This document shows, in pieces, positions 13,801-26,500 of a stretch of DNA of 64,000 bases. Each line of letters begins with the position of its first letter. Positions within the stretch are counted from its first letter, which is position 1. The translations under genes and the position numbers were made by a program. The notes under the pieces were generated by a model. The model saw only the letters and a program-made list of their open reading frames with translations. It was not told the origin of the DNA and ran no database searches. The stretch covers positions 38,541,477 to 38,605,476 of the forward strand of contig CM036622.1 in assembly GCA_020746105.1 (NCBI GenBank). The letters run 5' to 3'. The stretch comes from Trogon surrucura (taxonomy: Eukaryota > Chordata > Aves > Trogoniformes > Trogonidae).

Positions 13801-16800
13801 ATACTTTATACTACTTCAGTTTTACTGAGTTAATTTTCTGATGAAAAGAAGATTTTTAAATTCTGCAAAAAAGGTGAAAAAAAATCCAGACAGCACAGGC
13901 TTAGCAGTCCGATGAATAAGACAGTAGGTTTCAACATTATATCATAGATGGAACTGCAATTCTAAGTGCCTTGAGTGAAATTAGGTGTATTTCCTTGCAA
14001 AAAATCTAATATTCTGCCTATGGACAAACCCTGTACTGTGGGTAACACTTCATAAACTTGAGGGTAGCATATGTTTAATCTTTTGTAAAAATATTCTAAC
14101 TGATATTAGGGTTACAATCAAAATTTTTAAAAATGTGTGGGTTTTTAACTCATTATTTTTTAATTTTGTAGTTCTTTGAGAAATGGCACTGAAACCTGAT
14201 TCTTTTTTTTTCCTTCAAATAAAACTCCCTTGTCATGTGTGCCTCTGTAACCATCATGAATGTATAGTCATTAATAATCATGATGGCATAATCTTACTGG
14301 TATACTGATTTTGGTTGTAGATTTTCATTTATAATAAAGAATATTGTAACGTTATGTAACTACTACCCAACAGAATAATTGCTGCAAGAATGATTCAAAT
14401 TTTCCTCAAGTATCCTCTTAATACTTATAGGAGTGCCATAGTATTTCCTATAGTTTCCCTGTTCTAGCGAGACAAGATCACATCTGTGGTTAAGGGGCAT
14501 GGCCTATGACTTCACCCATCCGAAGTAAAGTTAAAATAAACAAAGTTAAAAATAAACAAAGAAGCCCCAAAATAACTCTCTTCTCTGCAAATAAGCCAAC
14601 CCAGACTCTGTCCCTGATAGTTACCTATTGATCCCATAACTTGCTTGGAAGTTTCTTCTTAAATATCATCTCCTACGGATTTATTTCTGTCCATACTCAT
14701 GACAGCTCATACCTATGGTGGTACTTTGAGTTGATAGCAACAATAGATATGAAGACTGTTGTTTTTGACATAAAATGGTTTTTTTTTTTTGTGCTTGTAC
14801 CATGATAAGGCAAACAGAAAGGACTATCAAATCAGCTCTGTACCCTTTATCCTTTTAGCTTCCTCTATCATGTCTTGATTTTTGCCTTTCATTTCTAAAA
14901 AAATCTCTTTCCTGGTAAGAAAATCTCTTAATCCTTTATTAAACACTGTTTCATCTGTGAGCTGACACATTTCTGCTGCACTCCTTTTTAACCAAGATAA
15001 ATGACTAGAACTGAGTGTACAGCTCAAAGGTAGTAACTATTATCAGTATGTTACGGCATTACATTAATTTCAAGGTGTGCTCTGCTTGACTTCCATAAGT
15101 TCCAGATTTTGCTACCTTTGACTCTGTAATAATATCCACATAGTTGCATATTACTATGCATCAATAAAACCTGGAGACCACTGGTGTACTTGTAAAGTTA
15201 TAAGGGGGATTAAAGATGTGTATTCATTTTGTTAATTGAGAAATGGTTTTATCAAAAGACTTATGGCACCTAGATAAATGAGAAATGACAGTCCAGAGCT
15301 TTACAATTCCCTTTTGTGCAGATAACAGCTCTGTGGGTCCCACTGCTCTTGTTGTGTACAGCTCTTTGCCATTCAGAGCACTGTAATTAAACCAAAATTC
15401 CCACAGTTATCATTTAGGAGTGCTTTATTACTACGGAATGGGAGAGAGAACTGAATAGTTTCTCTCCTGTCTCAAAGCAGAGTGTCTTTACTTTCCAGGC
15501 TATTCTCAGAAATGTGTATAACTTAAAAGTTCCTGGTTTTGAGACAAAAATATCACGTGTAAACTGGTGGCTGGTCAAAGGAGATTCCTTTAACTAAAAG
15601 ACAGTAAGTCTCAGCTCTGTTCGTCAAGTAGCCCCTAACACGATATGCTAATTTTAAGATGTGAACACCTTATAACTAAGGATCTTTCATCTGTATTTCA
15701 TCTGTCTCCACCCCAAAATCCAATATCTAGCTGTATTTCTGCAACATGAGGTAGTAGAATACAATTTAAAAATCAAATTAGAACTGATAAAAGGCATGTG
15801 ATAGGATCTATGTAGGCACACTGGGTGTTCTACAGCTACAGATCTTCTTTCCTTTGCCTCTTGAGACTATGGTGACAGAAAGCAGAAGCCTTCTAGACTT
15901 TCTTTACGTGGCCTGGGCATATGAAATCTTTGGGCTGTATTTACTGTGGCTTTTAACTATGTAGGTGGCACTCACAGCTGTCAGGAATCCGAAATGCAAG
16001 GGCATGGATATTTCTCTTTGTTTTCATAGTGTGGATCAAGCATAAATTGTACTTGAAATGTCACAAATCATGAGAGTATACATACATTGTCAGTAGCCAT
16101 GTATATTTAGGAAGGAATTAAAGTACATGCAAGGAACAATGACATTCTTGTTTTGCAGTAAAGGTAGAACGTTTGAATTTCTAATGTTTTTTAAATTTAA
16201 AGCACAGATAGAATGTTGCATTAGTTGAATTTAAAGTGAATATTATATGTTATATTAATGGTATCCTCAAGAGACTTTTACTAGGTAAAGGTTCTCTGCT
16301 GAGTGATATTAAAGCCTTGATTGTTCTTCTTCCTAAAACATTTTATTATGTTTTGGTTTTAGAATTCAAAACTTCAGAATCAATTTTTGAGTAACTTTTC
16401 AGAGGAATCTGATTTGCATAAAAAGGGAATATTAACTTTGCCAATTCCTACTTTTTTTCCTTGCTCAATGTCTTGTTTATATAGCTTCTTAATATAGTAT
16501 AGATATCGTGATGAGCGAGGATACGAATGATGCTAATTTTGTTCTTGAATATGTGTTTATTATATATGATCATGAAACATTAGTAAAGTACAGAAAACTA
16601 CCGAATGCCATCCAATAGGTACAGGTTTTGACAGGAAACATCAGAAAATATCTTGGATGCCAATGTCAAAGAACAGATAATAATCCAGTTGTTTTTTCTA
16701 GTTCAACACAAACAAAATAGGCACATTATGTCTCAGGTCTGACTATGATTTCATTTAGACCGAACTTTCCATCTTCCTGTTGACTATCAAAGTTAAGGGT

Positions 16801-17261
16801 CACTGTGACTTCAGGATTTCAGGGATTTTTGCCAGGAAGAGTCACCAGTTGCAAGTACTACACATGCCAGAAGCAGAGAGTCCGAACTGTTTCAGAGGAA
16901 TTTAGGCCTTTCTGTTCCAAATGTAAATGGCAGCTGGCTGGCTACCCATGGAAAGAGATGAAAACATATGTCTATCTACGGCAGGTATCCTGTGATTAGT
17001 TATTTAGAAGACTGGACTTCTGATAACTATTTGCCTACAAAACACTATAGCCTGAGACTTCACTGAATCCTTTTGCCTCTAAAGAAAGAAAATCTTTCCC
17101 TTGGACTATATCGGATCGGAATATACGATTAAGGAATTTGTGTGCCGATTCCCAAAGGGCAAGCCAGATTCAGGCATTATTGTTGAGGAATACGCTGCAG
17201 ATGAGACGTGGAGGCTATGGGAATAACCTTATTGAAACTTGTGCTGCTCTAGACAGGGTGT

Positions 17262-17301
17262 GTGCTTGTGTATGTATATATACACACACACACCACATTC
17301 A
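17262..17301. repeat. Compound TG/TA/CA microsatellite
   Basis: A short alternating purine-pyrimidine run, with GTGTGT, TATATATA and ACACACACAC segments, just before a CR1 fragment. Confidence 0.75.
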
Positions 17302-17329
17302 GAATAGGTTTGAAGTAGCAGTATCTTCA

Positions 17330-18095
17330 GCGTGTGCAAGGGACAATGTGGCCACTTTGGCCACAATAACCCCCTGCAGTGCTACCGACTGGGGGAAGAG
17401 TGGCTGTGGAGCATCCCAGCAGAGAGGGACCTGAAAGTACTGGTTGACAACCAGTTGAACAAGAGCCAGCAGTGTGCCCATGTGGCCCAGAAGGCCAATG
17501 GCATCCTGGCTTGTACCAGGAACAGTGTGGCCAGCAGGAGCAGGGATGTAATTCTGCCCCTGTACTCAGCACTGGTGAGGCCTCACCTCAAGCCCTGTGT
17601 GCGGGTCTGGGCCCCTCACTGCAAGAAAGACCTTGAGGTGCTGGAGCGGGTCCAGAGGAGAGCAACGAGGCTGGGAAAGGGACTAGAGGCAAAGTCCTGT
17701 GAGGAGAGGCTGAGGGAGCTGGGGGTGTTTAGCCTGGAGGAGACTCAGGGGGGACCTTACCACTCTCCACAACTGCCTGAAGGGGGGTTGTAGTCAGGTG
17801 GGTGTCAGGCTCTTCTCCCAGGCAGCTAGTGACAGGACGAGGGGGCACGGCCTGAAACTTCATCAGAGGAAGTTTGGGTTGGATCTCAGGAAGCACTTCC
17901 TCATGGAGAAGGTGCTCAGGCACTGGAATGCACTGCCCAGGGAAGTGGTGGAGTCACCGTCCCTGGAGGTGTTTGAGGAAAGGCTGGATGTGGCACTTAG
18001 TGCCGTGGTCTGGCTAACATGGTGGTGTTGGGTCATAGACTGGACTTGATGATCTTGGAGTCTTTCCCAGCCTCAGTAATTCTATGATTTTGTAT
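17330..18095 (+). mobile_element. CR1 LINE 3' fragment, sense
   Basis: Translation of the first part gives the C-terminal end of CR1 ORF2 ([63 protein letters not shown]). A later piece reads [27 protein letters not shown]. The frame is broken around 17750-17800. It ends with the CR1 tail (GGACTTGATGATCTTGG, TTCTATGATT). The reverse-transcriptase core is missing, so it cannot be active. Confidence 0.92.
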
Positions 18096-18162
18096 GAAAG
18101 AGGCAGTTTTCAGATCAAGAAAGGCTACAATATCTATCTAGGAAACAGCTCTTCTGATGACT

Positions 18163-18350
18163 CATTTTGGTCGGAAGAGACCTCTGGAAGTCATCTAGTA
18201 TGATCCCCTCCACAAAGGAGCGCTAATTTGAAATTTAGATCAACTTGTTCAGCTGGTTATACAGTTGAGTTTTGAGGATCTCCAAGAATGGCCTAATACA
18301 GTTCCTTCTGTACAGTCACTTCAGAGTTAAGCTCATTCCTCGTACAGCCA
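18163..18350 (-). mobile_element. CR1 LINE 3' end, minus strand
   Basis: The TCGGAAGAGACCTCTGGAAG block, a TCATCTAG segment and a later TGAGTTTTGAGGATCTCCAA are the reverse complement of the CR1 3' region. With the preceding plus-strand CR1 it forms a tail-to-tail pair some 70 bases apart. Confidence 0.75.
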
Positions 18351-18763
18351 CTGACTGCTGAATAGTACAACTACTCATCTACTGAGTCCCATTTTTCTGC
18401 CTATTTGTGTGACACACATACACGCACAAGTTATGTGCAGTCTCCTTTGCTATTTGAACCATCTGGGTTTCATCTAAAGACTTTTGTGGCAGTTGTACTT
18501 ACTTATACTGGGACTGAAATTCACAGAGTATTTCCCTTCTCTGTTTAATTTTGGCCAAAAAATACCACAAAAGCCCAAACTTTTCGGCTATGGTCTTACA
18601 AATAACTGTATTCTATTGGGGCAGCAGCACTATTCTCCATCTTCTGACTTGTTCTTTCTGGCACTGTATGCTTTCCTGGACTTCCAGGTGTTGCTAACTG
18701 CTAGTAAAATAAATATGTAAGCAAATATTAAAGTGACTTAGGAAAATATTTCTTCTTCCACCT
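18351..18763. other. Unique sequence without a recognised feature
   Basis: Apart from a short CA-rich run near 18412-18425, I see nothing here: no coding frame and no repeat I can name. Confidence 0.5.
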
Positions 18764-19565
18764 CTAAAACCACTTCTCATATATGTCTTGCGTGCCTGAA
18801 TATTTTGAAGGTGGTAGCACTAGAATATGGAGGAATTCTTCATTTTTTAGTTGCGCTATGGTTGAGTCAGCTATAATCTCCTCAGCGCAAGCATTAGGTT
18901 TTTTTATTTGTTCAGCATAAAGGCTGTTGCAAATAGTTAGTGAATAATAAATATCTGCCATCTACTGCAGCAAGAGATTAAGTTTCCTAGGTGAGAATTC
19001 ATCAACATAATGGCACAGAACATTGCCCATTACAGCCGAAATACTTCCCACCTCCTGTTCCTGAGCCAGGCTGTTGTCACAGGTGTCAAGAGAAATTTTG
19101 AAGCATTTCTTCTTTACTCCCCTCAGGTAGTCCACAGGAAGGCCCAGGGCAACTGAAGTGCCTGACTAGAATCCCTTCTGGGATTAATGGGACTTTTATT
19201 ATGGGCTTTAAATGAGCTCAGACTTCATTGCTTCTTCTCCTCTAATAATATTGTCGAAGTACCTTCTCGTTCTGCCATGCCTCCTTCCATACTAACCTCA
19301 CGTTGATGTTTTCCTGGATGTGCTCTACTGTTCCACCCAGAACTTCCAGCAAGGAGGCTTCTGAAGATGAAATTTCAATCATTAGAGACTTCTGAGTGCA
19401 TGATAGTACACGGAGAGCTGCTGTACAACCTGCTTCACACACGTGGTAGGTTTGATGCTTTGCAAATTCATGTATGCTGTTGTCAGTAAGACTGATGTTT
19501 TCAATCGATTTGGGACCCTTCAGACTGTATATTGATAACAGCCAGTGCAGCAAGAAGCCATACAA
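18764..19565 (-). pseudogene. Possible decayed coding sequence, unidentified
   Basis: Two minus-strand stretches look weakly protein-like. One is 19565-19242 (107 codons, with HVCEAGCTAALRVLS and EAWQNEKVLRQYY). The other is in a different frame from about 19120 to 18764 (CFKISLDTCDNSLAQEQE, then an in-frame TAG at 18962-18964, then MADIYYSLTICNSLYAEQ). A frameshift and at least one stop would be needed to join them. I cannot name a family. It could be a broken gene, an old repeat or chance. Confidence 0.15.
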
Positions 19566-19799
19566 GCCTCAGGGAAGATTGTGCTCTAACGGCACCTTTT
19601 CAGAAAGATCGTCTAGTTCCACGTAAGTGCTTCAGCTTGTGAAAACCCATCTGAGGTGCAAGTTTTTGTCTTTCTCACACTTCCAATTCGCGAGCGAGAC
19701 TGGAATACTGTTAACCGCAGCTATAGCCACCACAGTCATAAGAATAAACAATGGACAGGTTGACTTCAATTTATAGGAGCTCAGAAAATGCCTCGTTAA

Positions 19800-20468
19800 A
19801 GAGCTTTTAAGCCCGTTCGTCCCCTTCAGCTCTTCCTTTCCCCTCCCCGAGCACAGGCTGCGTCCCCCGGCCCCGAGCGACCTGCTCGCACGCAGGAGAG
19901 GAGTGATGGGGGGCGGGGAGGTGAGGAGGGGGGGCAAGCCAAATCCCGGGTTCCCAAAAGTAGGTCTCTGCTGCTTCTGCCGTCCTGGCTCTCAGGAGAA
20001 ACGCGGTCGTTCGAGTGGGGTTTTTGTTTGGGACTTGGGGTCACCTCCGAAAGAAAGGAGGGGGCGTGATTTGCTTGGGCAACAAACCGCAGACCCACAT
20101 GCAACGCTGACAGGGTCGCAAAGAGGATAGCTAAAGAAAACCCCACAACCCAAACACTACCACAATGACAACAACAACACAACAGCCCCTCCCTCAGCTA
20201 TCACCACTTTATCACCTGCATGTGCCTGGAAGGAGGCTCTTCCCTCCGCTGAGTGGGAAAAAAAATCAGCTTAGGAAAGCAAAGTTTGAACAGCGAATTC
20301 CTGTTATTTCAAAACGCCCCATGTGACAGGATATTTCCTTATCATTTCGAGCCCAGAGCTTTCCCCTGATCCACCAGCCCTTCACAAGTGCGGAGGACCT
20401 GCCCGGCGGGAAGCCCTCTCCTCTCCTCTCCTCTCCTCCGCTCGCAGCGGCGGGGCGAAGCCGCGGCC
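19800..20468 (+). promoter_or_regulatory. MRC1: CpG-rich promoter and 5' leader of MRC1
   Basis: GC content and CpG density rise sharply from about 19.8 kb, peak around the start codon and fade by about 20.85 kb, unlike the AT-rich flanks. There is no clear TATA box near the start. The leader has a (CTCTC)n pyrimidine tract at about 20418-20439 and an ETS-like TTTCCTTA upstream (about 20333-20340). Mammalian MRC1 is driven by PU.1 and Sp1-type factors, so ETS and GC boxes are plausible here. The transcription start cannot be placed from sequence alone. Confidence 0.6.
20418..20439 (+). repeat. CTCTC pentanucleotide tract in the 5' leader
   Basis: About four tandem CTCTC units form an uninterrupted pyrimidine run some 30 bases before the MRC1 start codon. 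Pyrimidine tracts in TATA-less promoters are often at or near initiation sites. Repeat length may vary between individuals. Confidence 0.7.
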
Positions 20469-20526
20469 ATGCCTCCCTCCCTGCTCCTGCTTCTCGCACT
20501 TCTCCCCCGGGTTTTTCCGCTGCTGG
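20469..20526 (+). CDS. MRC1: MRC1 exon 1: start codon and signal peptide
   Basis: The ATG sits in a good initiation context (G at -3) and opens a 19-residue leucine-rich stretch ending FPLL, a textbook secretory signal. The donor GTAAGTG follows after one base of codon 20 (phase 1), and joining to exon 2 gives Asp20. No in-frame upstream ATG is needed. An ATG-less reading continues upstream but lies in the CpG-rich leader and lacks signal-peptide character. Confidence 0.9.
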
Positions 20527-23500
20527 GTAAGTGCCCGCAGGGGCTGTGCGGGAGGGGACGTGCCGGGACAGGAGCGGGGTCGCAGCGGGCACCGAGCCCT
20601 GCCTGACCCGGGGCTTGCGGGGAGGGCATGGATGCAGGTGGAGAAGCTCCGTGTGTGTTTTAACCCCCTCGCTGCTGCCCGAGGGGAGACTCGATGCGCC
20701 GGGGCGGGTGGCGGAGGGAGGGCTGCCGCCTCCCCTCGGGCCCTCGCCACATCTGCCTCCCCTCCTCGTGCCCACCCTGAGGTGCCTGGTGGGCGAAGCT
20801 GCCCAACGAGGTGGTCTTTTGGGTGTCTGTGGCGTTCTGGGTGCTGAACAGGGCTGGCACTGACGGTGCCTCAGTTTCCCCCACTGCTCCGGAGACTCAG
20901 TCCCTGATGGATTTGACACTGTCATCCGGCTTTCCCTCCCTCAGGTTTGAGGAAGGGCTTGATACTGGGGCTTTGCCTTTCCTTCAGTTCTCTGGTCTTT
21001 GCTGGGCCTGGGGACCTGCTTTTGGCTGATGGTGTCTGTGGGGGAATGTTAAGGTAGTTGAGGTGTTGGCATGGGTTAGAGTTGTGGAAACAGGTGAAAG
21101 CCGTGTTTCTTGGTGAAACCTGGAGCTTGCACCCACTCTGAGAATTGCTGCGATTTCCAGTACAGTGCCCTTTTTCAGCTAAAGTTTTGTACCTGCTCTT
21201 CCTGGGAGCCTCTTGGCATCCTTCACTTTCCTTTTGAGTTATGAAGTGCAACTTCATGATGCTGCCTTGCAACCTTTCTTGCTTTTGTGCTTTGTATTCT
21301 TACTTTGCAGCAGTCATTGTAGGCTATTTGGTAAGTGAGAGTCTGCATGGAGAAGACAGTCATCCTACCTACTTGCTCCCCCATTGCTTCCCCCCTTTCT
21401 CACTTCTGCCTTTTGGTGCTCTTTTGGTGCTCTCCAGTAGTATTTCACCCTGGTAGTGCTTCACGGTCTTCATGATTTACTTTTTGATTTACACTTGTGC
21501 AATCTCTGATAGTTTGCAGATGCTACAGTGTGTAAAGCTACCTTGGCATACTGGAAACCTCTACGGTGGGAAAGATGCTTGAGATTTTATAGTAATGGCA
21601 CAATTCTTTAGATATAAGCTGGGGCCAGAGATAGGCAAATAGTCACAGCATGGTGGGTGTAGAAAAATGAAAGTCTGTGAGAAAAACTCTGTCGATCTAA
21701 TTGGGACAGATGAGAGAAAAGATGCTGTAACTCCTTGGTTGGGTTATAAAGGTGAAGTAGGGTGGTTCCGATAGCTGGCATCTTTCCATGCATTTTAAAG
21801 ACCCTCCTTAAATGAGTAATTTTCAAAATATGGATTAATCTGTTAGAAATTAGTGTAATGCAAATGACCAAGACCATGGTACTCATGATCACGCTCCTCT
21901 ATAGTGAAGAATGGCATCCTGTTATGGGAGCTCTATAACAAATGTTACTACAGAACAATGAAACACAGTGAAACCCACTGGTTATGTGGGTAATTCTGCT
22001 CAGCCTATTTTACAGATACAGCTCATCTTGACAGGAGTGGTATCAAGTGTTTACAGAGAAGAGTTGGCAGGGCATAGAAAATGTTGCACAAATACCTGGT
22101 TTGTTTAATTTGCTTCTAGACTCTGTCATAACTCACATGGAGATTGTTGTATGGGAATCCCCTTTGATGTCCAAGCAGGCAGAAAAACCACAAAAATAAA
22201 GCTGTAAACTGGAGCAATACAGCACCATGGTACAAGTCTGTGATATGGTCATGGATAAAACAGGGGCAACTCTGATGGGAAGGAAATCATAGAATTATAG
22301 AATCATTCAGGTTGGAAAAGACCCTTGGGAGCATTGAGTCCAACCATTAACCCTACTCTACAAAGCTCACCCCTAAACCATATCCCCTGCAACTTTGGTC
22401 TCAGCCAGGGTTGCTCCTGCATCCTGCTACCTCCTGCTCTGCCCTCCTGTTTTGGTGCCAACTTATTTTCAGTGCCTGCTTGGCTGTGTTGGCTCTGTAG
22501 CTGCTTACCTACGTACTATTCGCTGTCAGAGCCCTGCATGCACTGGAGCTATTGTACAGGCAGCCGTGTTGCATTTGCACACTGCTAACACTTTGTAAAG
22601 GTGCAGTCAGAATAGCAGATGGCCAAAGATTTGCCTTTTTTTTCGTTTTCCTTACTGGCCAGACTTCTTTATTCAGAGCTTTCTAACCTTGTTTCAGAAG
22701 CCAAAACTCTACACCCTTTCAGGCTTGGGTGCAGCAATAGAGGCTTCTGATTTAGGGATACCTTTTTCACATGCGTAACATCTTCTCTTTAATGCCATAG
22801 GCAGAATAAAATAAGGAGTATTATTTTAGACCACAAATAAATTTTAGCAGTTTGAAAATGTGAAGATATATGACATCTCTTTTACCCGGAAACTTCAAAT
22901 AAAATTTCAGGAAAAGGAGAGTTGCAAGAATTGCATATGTCAGTTTACAATAACATTGTGCAAAATGCTAGTAGAAAAGCAGAATAAAAAAAGTTATCAC
23001 CAGCAGTGATAATTATACATTTCCTTGTATTGTCTGTGGGTATAACAGTTTGGCAAAAGGCAACAATTTCTGTCTTCAGTGCTCATCAGTTTTACACTAC
23101 ATCCCAGTGAGTTTGAAGACAAAGGACAGGAGAAGGAAACTGAACCATGGATGTGATAAGTCTAGGTCAGCTCTTTCTGAGAGAGAGGTTATTTGTTACT
23201 AGGTTCTACAGAAAAGTGTGATCATTTCCACATTGGAGCCTCAGCAGAGATGGGAAAATTTTCTGTGGTTAGCCTGTTTTCCCCTTGAATATTTCTCCAT
23301 TGTAGAATTTGTTTAATTCGGTAATCATACACTAAAATATATCTGATGTTTTAATTAGCTTCAATCCCCAGAGTCATATAAATGACTACTTCTCTTATAG
23401 CTTGTAGCCCAGTTGAAATATCGTTTTAGGACCTTGTGCATTCTGTTACTTTATACAATGTCAGAGGGAACTATTAAGTTACCACATTAAAATGTGACTC

Positions 23501-26500
23501 ATGGGGATGAGAGAGGAGAAATGCTCAGTCTTTGGGCAAGGCCACCGCAGAAATGTTGCACTCCATAGTACCTCCAATGTAAGAGATGTAAAAAACTTTT
23601 CTAGTGGTTACAGTTTTGAAAGAAACTTTGAATACATGAAAATGTATGCTGTGGATGCTATTTACTGAGAGAGAGAATAACTTTGGGAGTTATGAATAGT
23701 CTTGTAGATTTTTGTGTCATTAAGAGGCATACCTAATGATGGCAAATCCCACTGTTGTTGATACTTTATTCATAATGGAGAAATGTAAGAAAAAAGAAAG
23801 AAATCACTGATGACAACAGTTGGGTAGAAAAATTAATACGCTGTTCTAACCCTAGGAGTACATTGTGCATAAAGCTTAAAAAAACCCCCCTTCCCCTCAG
23901 TTAAGACCTTACGGATTTTGGAAGAGCTTATGAGAACTGAACTCCCCACTGCGGGGAAGTGGAGCCCGAAGAATTTAGAGGCTGTTGTCAGCCAGGAGCC
24001 GGTGCTGCGGGAGCACTCAGCGTCAGGGTCAGCAGTGTACGCTGCGCGTGCTGCCTTGTTTCAGTAACTCCCACGGGTGCAGCTTGGAATAATACTGCGA
24101 GCAGGTTTTTTGTTCAGTCTAACCCATGCTTTAAAGCTCCAGGAGACACTAAGTCTGCATCCCTGCTGCCTTGCACTTTTGAGTGTAGATGCTTTCCTTG
24201 ACACAAAATAGTTGAAATGTCCTCACATGTGAAGTAGTTGCATTCTACAGTCACTTTAACAGGTGTAGGCCACAGGAATACTGCACCTTTTTTTGCTTAA
24301 CACGATGAGATTTTAACCCCAAGAGTAGTGTCTGGCTTCATATTTCTTTTAGATAGCAGGTTGGATTACTTCAAATCAAATGATTTAAGTGTTTTTTTTT
24401 GTCTTACAGATACTAGCGTCTTTTTAATCTATAATGAAGATCACAAGCGCTGTGTACTGGCCCAAAGTTCTAATTCAGTGACTACCGCTCCTTGTGTTCA
24501 AGAAAATGAGTCACAAAAATTCAGGTGGGTCTCAGATCACCAGCTTATGAGCGTAGCGTTCAAATTGTGCTTGGGAGTGCCTTCGAAGAAAGACTGGGTT
24601 CCGATCACTCTGTATCCTTGTGACAAGGCTAGTGAACTTCAGCGATGGGAATGCAGAAATGAGACTCTCTTTGCAATCCAAGGGGAAGATTTGTTTTTCA
24701 ACTATGGAAACAGACAGGAAAGGAATATTATGCTGTACAAGGGATCTGGTTTATGGAGTAGGTGGAAAGTCTACGGAACCACAGACGATCTGTGTTCTCG
24801 AGGCTATGAAGGTAAAGTTCTGTAAATTAATTTCTGTATTTCAAACTCATTTCTATGTGTATCTGTTTGTAATATTTAGAAGTGTAGGAGAATTTCCTTT
24901 GGTTAATGATCAGTGAGTGTGAATTGTAATGAAATCAGCAATACTTTAATGTGTATTTTATGATTTTTGAGGGGTTCATTTGGCTTTTTTGACAAAGTTC
25001 TGATAGATAATCGTGCATGGCAGCGATTCATTTGGATATGAGGATAAATAGAGTATGGTTATTTAGAACATGCATATAGCTATTACACAACAGTTAATGA
25101 TATCATTTGCCTATTTACATGTGTACAGGAAGATGTAGTGTAAGCATATAGTCTGTTGATTATGTTTTTTTCCTTTCCTTGGGGAACGAATATTAACTGT
25201 GCTGTAAGGATTTAGTTAACTCTTGATATCTTCAGTTCCAGTATATTGAAGATGTCTTCCTAGGTGTTTGACGTGAGTCTCAAAGTTGGTGCTGAAGTGT
25301 TAGACAAAGAATTAAGATATTTCAAATAGTTAAATTTGAAAAAGTTGTGTGTGACACTGCATATGTATATACATATATTTATGATAAGTATCTGGGAATA
25401 TGCTTGTCTTCCCATTTAGTATTCTTTGATTAAACAGAATTGGTCAGAGAAGGAGGTGTGGATGCATTTTCTGTGATTCAAGCAATGACTGATTACAGTA
25501 GTATTCCTTGTTCTACAGCCAGGATAAAAGAACCTTAGCAAAGCGAAATATGTGAAAGGAGGCAGAGGAGAGGATGGAATGCTGGCTTGCCAGTCCTTCC
25601 TCCTTTGTTTTCTAGTGGCTCTGTAAGACAGTGACCTTGGTTTGTCACATCTTTAGCAGCCCCTGTCTGGTAGTGTTTCTCTACCATGCATCAGTGCATG
25701 TACATTATATGTGTACACACAGAAAGCTGCTTTAGTTACTTCCATAAGTTTCATCGAGTCAGGTTTCTGATGAAAAATTATCTTTAGATGCCAATGGAAA
25801 TTCCGTTTGGGCTTAGTATATTGGAGTCACTCTGGTATATATCTCTCAAGTTTATACACATGTGCTCTTCTCTGTCCGTGGTCAAATGGTCAGCAACTGA
25901 GTGGGTTATTGACAGAAGAATCAGCAGTTATATGTTCTTAGAAGGAAAATTGCTTAACTGCACGGATTTTGTATTTATGATTGTTACACATGTAAAAGCA
26001 TGGCAATGTACTTGTTTTGGTTCAGTCAGTTCTGGCCAGTGGTCTCCTTAAGCAATAAAAATTTTTCTCATTGTGGACGTGGATAGTGGCTTAGGCCTAG
26101 AGAGTAAAATTAAGAATGTTTCATTTCTAGTACAGTTTAAATCCTAAACTAGCAAGCTCTGCTTGCCGTAGTATGATCATAAAACTGAACTGATACATTA
26201 GCCATGATTATTGCTGCTTACACATTTATAAATTGTTGTGTCTCCGTAGATACCTACACAGTGAAAGGAAATGGCAATGGAGCACCTTGCGTATTCCCTT
26301 TTAAGTTCGGTGGTAAATGGTATGCTGACTGCACAGATGCTGGCAGATCAGATGGCTGGTTCTGGTGTGGAACCACTTCAGACTTTGATGTTGACAAGAT
26401 GTACGGATTTTGCCCATTGAAACGTAAGTTTTCTACGTTCACGATTCTGATGTGCTGTTATTCAGCTGCCTGGAAACATTTGTGTCCATATCCTGTGCTT

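Larger units (their letters stand above)
3230..17261. other. About 14 kb intergenic sequence without a supportable gene
   Basis: This AT-rich sequence has only scattered short ORFs, without splice-framed homology to anything I recognise. Simple tracts include G10 at 4196-4205, A17 at 9048-9064, and a tandem AAAGTTAAAATAAAC-like duplication at about 14526-14562. Two minus-strand ORFs (5605-5865 and 7375-7806) are listed separately because of their composition. No TMEM236-like membrane-protein exon was recognised. Confidence 0.5.
20527..24409 (+). other. MRC1 intron 1
   Basis: The first ~350 bases are still GC-rich (end of the CpG island). A CR1 tail fragment lies at 22286-22395. A CpG-enriched patch at about 23940-24100 sits roughly 300 bases before exon 2. 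The rest is AT-rich unique sequence. Confidence 0.7.

Noticed and set aside
17102..17260. Open frame before the CR1 at 17.3 kb (reading through FPKGKPDSGI)
   Set aside because: It is about 40 codons, has no recognisable homology or splice context, and stops before the microsatellite. Chance is likelier.
1..20000. Expected upstream neighbour TMEM236
   Set aside because: In mammals it precedes MRC1, but I found no exon with its multi-pass membrane sequence on either strand. It may lie left of the window or be absent.
20266..20925. A 219-codon minus-strand ORF, and overlapping plus-strand ORFs of 110-174 codons, around the MRC1 start
   Set aside because: They arise because GC-rich, CpG-dense DNA has few stop codons. 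The translations are Arg/Pro/Gly/Ser-rich low-complexity sequence with no domain, and they overlap the real exon 1 on both strands.
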